Source of the DNA: Candidatus Methanocomedens sp.
GTDB taxonomy: Archaea; Halobacteriota; Methanosarcinia; Methanosarcinales; Methanocomedenaceae
DNA: 11,685 nt
Reading direction: 5' to 3'
Assembly: GCA_013374385.1 (NCBI GenBank)
Contig: QBUR01000174.1
Coordinates: forward strand, 1 to 11,685
Shown: positions 7,731 to 11,685 of the stretch, one piece after another
Numbering within the stretch: the first letter of the stretch is position 1
Layout: each line of letters starts with the position of its first letter
Translations under genes and position numbers: made by a program
The notes under the pieces: model-generated
Told to the model about the DNA's origin: nothing
Database searches by the model: none
Seen by the model: the letters and a program-made list of their open reading frames with translations, nothing else

Positions 7731-8540
7731 TCATTCAACAATTATGCCCGCATATCCCACAACAGCCAAAGTGTCCCCGGTCATGTCCCCGCTGGTCGAA
7801 TAATCGAGCAGAGTTCCACCGGTCGCACCAAGTTGTGCTGATGCTACAAGCATAGCAGTGATGGGGCCGTATCCGCATGCTGATGCATTCCTTTCTGCCA
7901 GACGGGTATAAAATTCGTCCACATCCAGGGCAAGTACGGATTCAATAAGATAATTATCAGTATCCCTGGCCACTTTGTCAGGTACATAATGACTGAAATC
8001 ACTGGAGGCAATGATAACCACTTTTTTATTGCTATCCCTGATTACTTGTGCCAACTGGTTACCAATTTCCGTCGCTGTCTGTTCATCCTGCATTCCCATG
8101 CAAATGGGTACTATCTCGAACTTGTGAGAAAACCGATACTGCAGGAATGGTAACTGCACCTCGATTGAATGTTCATATCTGTGTGCATTCTCATCAAGGT
8201 CAATAATACCTCCTGCGAGTTTTTTTACAAATTCTTTATCAACAGGCACTTTACCCAGCGGTATTTCCCAGGTCTCCTGTGAGACAGCCACCAGTGAACC
8301 AACACCTGTATGGTTGGGGCCAAGAATCACATACGTATCAGCCTGTGGCAGGGCAGCATACACATGAGCCGCAGTGGGTCCTGAATATGTATATCCTGCA
8401 TGGGGCACCACGGCCCCTATCACTTCCCTGGATTGGTTCACAATTGCAGCAAAACATCTATTAAGTTCGCGTTTCAACTCCTTTTGTGTGCCAGGATAGA
8501 ACTGGCCTGCTACTGCCAAACGTCTCAAATCCTCTACCAC
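7731..8540 (-). CDS. MEMO1 family protein (AmmeMemoRadiSam B-like)
   Basis: The 269-residue protein is a full-length member of the MEMO family, related to human MEMO1 and to the bacterial protein called AmmeMemoRadiSam system protein B. The fold is like that of class III extradiol dioxygenases. The five residues that form the metal-site pocket in human MEMO1 (H49, H81, D189, H192, C244) have visible counterparts: H47 in PHAGYTYSG, H77 in GPNHTG, D181 and H184 in SSDFSHY, and C222 in ACGYGP. Metal binding is therefore plausible; the reaction is unknown. Start choice: the frame opens with GTG at 8540, but the family N-terminus (RxxAVAGQFYP) and an AAGGTGG tract make a TTG at 8528 possible too. 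It lies 29 bases after rpsB and is followed by mvk, an arrangement I recall from Methanosarcina. Confidence 0.9.
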   Translation of the reverse strand: MVEDLRRLAVAGQFYPGTQKELKRELNRCFAAIVNQSREVIGAVVPHAGYTYSGPTAAHVYAALPQADTYVILGPNHTGVGSLVAVSQETWEIPLGKVPVDKEFVKKLAGGIIDLDENAHRYEHSIEVQLPFLQYRFSHKFEIVPICMGMQDEQTATEIGNQLAQVIRDSNKKVVIIASSDFSHYVPDKVARDTDNYLIESVLALDVDEFYTRLAERNASACGYGPITAMLVASAQLGATGGTLLDYSTSGDMTGDTLAVVGYAGIIVE

Positions 8541-8569
8541 CTTAACATGGGATATTAGACACTCTCATT

Positions 8570-9214
8570 TTATAATTCGGTCTCAAAATCTTCCAGATTT
8601 AGGTTGAACGGAATACCCTTTATCTCTGTGGTCTTCTTTGCCAGCAGCCAGTAAACCAGGGAAAGAGCTTTTCGTCCTTTATTGTTTGTGGGTATCACAA
8701 GGTCCACGTTTGAAGTGGAGTTGTTAGTATCACAAAGACCAATTACCGGAATTCCTATACTGACGGCTTCTTTTACCAACTGGTTATCCCCATGTGGGTC
8801 AGTCACCAAAACAATATCTGGTTCAAAGAATATATCCAGAATAGGGTTGGTAAGTGTTCCTGGTATGAACCTGCCGATCATGGCTTTTGCACCGATGGTT
8901 TTGGCAAGCATCTTAACAGGATGATGTCCATACTGCCTGGCAGATACCATCAATATCTTTGTTGGATCATATTTTGCAAGCAGTGCTGCAGCCAGCCGTA
9001 TCCTCTGGTCGGTGGCTTGTATATCCAGTACATAAAGTCCATCTGTCCTGACCCTGTAGACGAATTTCATCATATCCTTTGTTTTTTGCTGGGTTCCGAT
9101 GTGGATACCTGCAGCCAGGAATTCGTCCAGGGGGATGATGGATTCGTAACCTGCATCTTTTATTTCACTTTCACTTTCATTTTCATTTTCATTTTCATTT
9201 TCATTTTCATTATT
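8570..9214 (-). CDS. rpsB: 30S ribosomal protein S2, N-terminus cut at a junction
   Basis: This is an archaeal S2 (uS2) of the small ribosomal subunit. Core motifs are clear: IPLDEFLAAGIHIGTQQKT, FVYRVRTDGLYVLD, IGRFIPGTLTNP, VTDPHGD, LCDTNN, and the C-terminal NKGRKALSLVYWLLA. The ATG at 9073 is not the start, because the conserved segment just before it is encoded in frame up to 9134 and an acidic tail rich in Glu-Asn and Glu-Ser pairs continues to 9214. Going further upstream the codons give only Ser, Ile, Arg and Ile before a TGA at 9227-9229, with no ATG, GTG or TTG. About 214 codons are visible. The gene heads the row of minus-strand genes; enolase, its usual upstream neighbour in Methanosarcina-type genomes, is absent. 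The likely cause is a false assembly join at the repeat. Confidence 0.93.
   Translation of the reverse strand, partial: NNENENENENENESESEIKDAGYESIIPLDEFLAAGIHIGTQQKTKDMMKFVYRVRTDGLYVLDIQATDQRIRLAAALLAKYDPTKILMVSARQYGHHPVKMLAKTIGAKAMIGRFIPGTLTNPILDIFFEPDIVLVTDPHGDNQLVKEAVSIGIPVIGLCDTNNSTSNVDLVIPTNNKGRKALSLVYWLLAKKTTEIKGIPFNLNLEDFETEL
9164..9214. repeat. Hexanucleotide microsatellite (TTCATT)n inside the S2 N-terminal tail
   Basis: On the plus strand there are two TTCACT units (9164-9175), six perfect TTCATT units (9176-9211) and one extra ATT (9212-9214). On the minus strand this reads as codons for Glu-Asn six times and Glu-Ser twice, in frame with rpsB, so unit gain or loss would lengthen or shorten the acidic tail without shifting the frame. 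Within this window it is the only tandem repeat I noticed. It ends four bases before the mutL start codon, which makes it the probable point where unrelated contigs were joined. Confidence 0.9.
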
Positions 9215-9219
9215 ACTAA
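9205..9219. other. Suspected chimeric junction between archaeal and bacterial DNA
   Basis: Left of this point the DNA encodes an archaeal operon on the minus strand; right of it the DNA encodes bacterial-type genes on the plus strand. The two coding regions face away from each other with about four bases between them. That leaves no room for the promoter and start codon of rpsB or for a promoter and ribosome binding site of mutL. The exact breakpoint cannot be placed inside the repeat. Confidence 0.7.
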
Positions 9220-11096
9220 TGCGGATTCATTCTTTACCCCCACAACTCATTAATCAAATTGCCGCAGGTGAAGTCGTTGAACGCCCCGCATCGGTTGTCA
9301 AAGAGTTGGTAGAAAACAGTATTGACGCCAAAGCCAGCCGCATTGAGATAGAAATTGAAGGCGGCGGAACCCGGCTTATCCGTGTCATCGATAATGGTGA
9401 AGGTATGGATGAAGATGATATTCTTCTGTCCATTGAGCGGCATGGAACTTCCAAAATTCATGTGGAAGAGGATCTTGCTGCTATAACGACCCTTGGCTTT
9501 CGTGGTGAAGCTATCCCCTCCATAGCCTCTGTTTGCCAATTCACTCTTATCTCTCGCCTCAAAGGAGATGAACTGGGCACTAAGGTTGTATTAAAATATG
9601 GCAAACTGTTGCAGGTACATGAAATCGGCTGCAGTTACGGTAGTTCTTTCGAGGTTAGAAATCTGTTTGGCAACACGCCTGCCAGGCGTAAGTTTCTCAG
9701 AACGATTCGAACTGAACTTGCCCATATTGATGAAGTGATAAAAAATCACGCTCTTGGTTCACCACATATCACCTTTATCCTGCGAATAAACGGAAAAGAA
9801 ACAATACATCTCAATAACTCGCTGTCTATCCAACAGCGACTTGGTCATATCCTTAACTATCGAGACTCCTTCATCCCCATCGACCACAAGATCAGGCAGA
9901 GCAGCGTTAGGGGGTTTCTTATTCCTCCGGAAAAAGTGTCTCCAGGGCCGGCAAAGTTACGGATTTTTGTTAATGGTAGAGCTATTAAAGACAGAATGAT
10001 AGTACATGGCGTAAGCGAAGGTTTACGCGGCTTCCTGCTGAAAGGAAAAAACCCGTCAGGGCTTATCCACCTCACCCTTCCGGCACAGGAAGTGGATGTT
10101 AATGTCCATCCGGCAAAACATGAAGTCCGATTTCGCAATTCGAGGGATGTTCATACACTTCTCAGCAGAGCGGTTGCATCAGCCATGGCCGAAGAACAGG
10201 AACGGACAAGAAGCAAATTTTTCAGCAAGGCAGAGCAAAGAGAAACAAGCAGAGTCCCCATTGATAGTAGAATCGAGAATGAACAATCCTTTCCGACAGG
10301 CTCAGACACCACTGAGTCTCTTAACTCTCCCCCTGTCCCTGAACCTGAAATCCCACCTGATTTCACAGGAAACAGCCACCATCTCCATACAACCAGAACT
10401 CACCTCTCTCCTTCTCAGAGCTCCATCATTGGTACTGCTGAACCAATTGAGAGGCAGACAGACGAAATCAGGGTTCAATCTCAAACAGTTCATCCAGGGA
10501 AGGTCGAAAACAGACCACAGCACCACAACCTTCTGGTAATAGGTCAGTTTGAAGATCTCTATATCTTCTGCAGAAACAGTGAAGGATTACTTATCATTGA
10601 TCAGCACGCAGCCCATGAGAGACTGTTGTATGAAAAATTGAGAAAACAGTTCCTTGAAGGCAATGTCCCCCGCCAGAACCTCCTGTTTCCCGAGACTGTT
10701 GAGCTCTCGTTGTTTCAAGCCCAACTGGTCGAAAAATATCGTGAAGAAATTGGAGGAATGGGCTTTTCAATCAGAGAATTTGGTGGCAATTCCTATATCA
10801 TTTCTGCTGTTCCCGCGCTTGCCGGTCAGGCAAACCCGGGAGAATTGTTCAATGACATTCTTGAAAAATTTGGCAGTGAAGGTGGAAAAGGTGGTGGTGG
10901 TTATATTGACACCATTTTGGCTACTATGGCCTGCAGGGCAGCGGTAAAGGCTGGAACAGAACTGTCAAAGGTAGAAATTGACAATCTCCTTAATGAAATG
11001 GTCAGAGCCGATCTCTTCTCCCATTGCCCCCATGGCAGGCCTGTTGTTAAACAGTTCACTGCAGTCGAGGTCAAAAAATGGTTCCACAGAACATGA
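9219..11096 (+). CDS. mutL: DNA mismatch repair protein MutL with endonuclease motif
   Basis: MutL couples MutS mismatch recognition to strand incision. The 625-residue protein is complete. The N-terminal GHKL ATPase shows E29 and N33 in VKELVENSIDA, DNGEGM (58-63), RHGTSKI (74-80) and LGFRGEA (92-98); the transducer part has VNGRAIKDR and DVNVHPAKHEVRF. A Ser/Pro/Gln-rich linker of roughly 110 residues follows, with the C-terminal dimerisation domain from about residue 440. This domain carries the metal-dependent nicking motif DQHAxxExxxxE (D461, H463, E467, E472), ACR (571-573) and CPHGRP (603-608), so it is the nuclease-active type used without MutH. The ATG at 9219 fits the family N-terminus, but the bases before it are the microsatellite and contain no Shine-Dalgarno sequence. 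Methanosarcina also has a mutL acquired from bacteria, so presence in an archaeon is not impossible, but the lipoprotein gene that follows points to a bacterium. Confidence 0.96.
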   Translation: MRIHSLPPQLINQIAAGEVVERPASVVKELVENSIDAKASRIEIEIEGGGTRLIRVIDNGEGMDEDDILLSIERHGTSKIHVEEDLAAITTLGFRGEAIPSIASVCQFTLISRLKGDELGTKVVLKYGKLLQVHEIGCSYGSSFEVRNLFGNTPARRKFLRTIRTELAHIDEVIKNHALGSPHITFILRINGKETIHLNNSLSIQQRLGHILNYRDSFIPIDHKIRQSSVRGFLIPPEKVSPGPAKLRIFVNGRAIKDRMIVHGVSEGLRGFLLKGKNPSGLIHLTLPAQEVDVNVHPAKHEVRFRNSRDVHTLLSRAVASAMAEEQERTRSKFFSKAEQRETSRVPIDSRIENEQSFPTGSDTTESLNSPPVPEPEIPPDFTGNSHHLHTTRTHLSPSQSSIIGTAEPIERQTDEIRVQSQTVHPGKVENRPQHHNLLVIGQFEDLYIFCRNSEGLLIIDQHAAHERLLYEKLRKQFLEGNVPRQNLLFPETVELSLFQAQLVEKYREEIGGMGFSIREFGGNSYIISAVPALAGQANPGELFNDILEKFGSEGGKGGGGYIDTILATMACRAAVKAGTELSKVEIDNLLNEMVRADLFSHCPHGRPVVKQFTAVEVKKWFHRT

Positions 11097-11115
11097 ATGA
11101 TGGCATCGTAACACT

Positions 11116-11685
11116 ATGAGTTTTTACAAGATTATCATGAATAAGAGGTACACTGCTTCTACCTCTGCTCTACTCCTCTCCCTCTTTCTTTTATTCCTTA
11201 ACGGTTGTTCAAAGCCGCCTGTAACAAAAGTTATGGAGGCAACCGCCTACTGCGGCTGCTCTTCCTGCTGCAGTTGGGAACGAGGCAGGGATCGTTACTT
11301 ACATCTCGATTTCTGGAACAGATTTGTAAGTGAAGGTTCCCGAAAAGGTGTTCCCTACAGTGGTAAAACCGCCAGCGGCACCTATCCTGAGGAACCTGAA
11401 GAGGGGTTATTTTCCATGGACTCCATCCGCCGCCCATGGATGATCCCTGTGCGGACACTATTCTTCCCATGGTATCTGCTGGCTGAAGACGGCACTATTG
11501 CTGCGGACACTCGCTACTATCCATTTGGAACCCGCATGTATGTTCCCGGTTATGGCTGGGGTGTGGTGGAAGACCGAGGCGGCGCCATAAAAGGTCCGGA
11601 GAGAATTGACCTCTACTTTAATTCACATAAAGAAGCCCTGAAATGGGGTAGACAAAAGGTTCAGGTTATAATTGAATATCCCCAT
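11116..11685 (+). CDS. 3D-domain lipoprotein, 3' end outside the window
   Basis: The frame is open to the right edge, giving 190 codons from the ATG at 11116. An internal ATG at 11137 may be the true start, because it gives a compact lipoprotein signal: MNKR, a hydrophobic stretch (ALLLSLFLLF) and the lipobox LNGC with the lipidated Cys at residue 24. After this come a Cys-rich segment (TAYCGCSSCC, 36-45) common in this family, and the 3D domain named after three Asp residues, here D124 (IAADTRYYPFG), D146 (VVEDRGG) and D158 (RIDLYF). The domain is related to the catalytic core of the lytic transglycosylase MltA, so a role in peptidoglycan turnover in the envelope is likely. That is a bacterial function with no place in a Methanosarcinales cell. 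It starts 19 bases after mutL and may share its transcript. Confidence 0.85.
   Translation, partial: MSFYKIIMNKRYTASTSALLLSLFLLFLNGCSKPPVTKVMEATAYCGCSSCCSWERGRDRYLHLDFWNRFVSEGSRKGVPYSGKTASGTYPEEPEEGLFSMDSIRRPWMIPVRTLFFPWYLLAEDGTIAADTRYYPFGTRMYVPGYGWGVVEDRGGAIKGPERIDLYFNSHKEALKWGRQKVQVIIEYPH

Noticed and set aside
8570..9073. rpsB starting at the ATG at 9073
   Set aside because: It would remove the conserved IPLDEFLAAGIHIGTQQKT segment, which is encoded in the same frame directly upstream. The short frame is only a result of the missing start codon.
9164..9214. CRISPR-like array
   Set aside because: The unit is six bases with no spacers, and it codes in frame for the S2 tail. It is a simple microsatellite.
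8792..9253. Plus-strand frame ending in a Phe-rich FIFIFI stretch, resembling a membrane protein
   Set aside because: The hydrophobic run is only the antisense reading of the TTCATT repeat, and the frame overlaps rpsB and the start of mutL.
9211..11096. mutL as part of a new archaeal repair or defence locus with the isoprenoid operon
   Set aside because: The join shows signs of an assembly artefact, and nothing in the gene content links mismatch repair to the neighbouring archaeal genes.

Overview
The window joins two blocks of very different character. Positions 1-9214 carry a Methanosarcinales-type archaeal gene cluster; positions 9219-11685 carry bacterial-looking genes. I infer a methanogen-like or ANME-like euryarchaeon for the first block. 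The reasons are the archaeal S2 protein, isopentenyl phosphate kinase, archaeal mevalonate kinase, type 2 IPP isomerase, archaeal RNase J and a RecJ-like protein with DnaJ-type zinc fingers known only from archaea. I infer a Gram-negative bacterium, possibly a Desulfobacterota member, for the second block, from a full-length bacterial MutL and a lipoprotein with a 3D domain.

Layout. Positions 2-289 (+) hold the 3' end of an acylphosphatase-like gene, convergent with the rest. From 9214 down to 364, eight genes run on the minus strand with tiny gaps or overlaps: rpsB (start missing), a MEMO family gene, mvk, ipk, fni, rnj, idsA and a DHH-family RecJ-like phosphoesterase. Positions 9219-11096 (+) are mutL, and 11116 to the end (+) is a 3D-domain lipoprotein that runs off the window. 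I saw no tRNA, rRNA, CRISPR array or insertion sequence.

How the archaeal genes work together. mvk, ipk, fni and idsA supply archaeal lipid precursors: mevalonate is phosphorylated, isopentenyl phosphate is later phosphorylated to IPP, IPP is isomerised to DMAPP, and the units are condensed to geranylgeranyl diphosphate for ether lipids. The same transcription unit carries a ribosomal protein (S2) and an RNA-processing nuclease (RNase J), so lipid supply is probably co-expressed with translation and RNA turnover. The last gene may have its own promoter and a leaderless mRNA.

The most important observation is the junction at about 9205-9219. A TTCATT hexamer microsatellite, which encodes a Glu-Asn tail of S2 on the minus strand, abuts the mutL start codon. 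The S2 frame has no start codon before a stop at 9227-9229. No promoter, leader or enolase gene (the usual upstream neighbour) lies in between, and mutL has no visible ribosome binding site. The simplest reading is a metagenomic assembly chimera collapsed on the repeat, not a new biological system. The neighbourhood of mutL and rpsB should not be used for functional inference until the join is verified.
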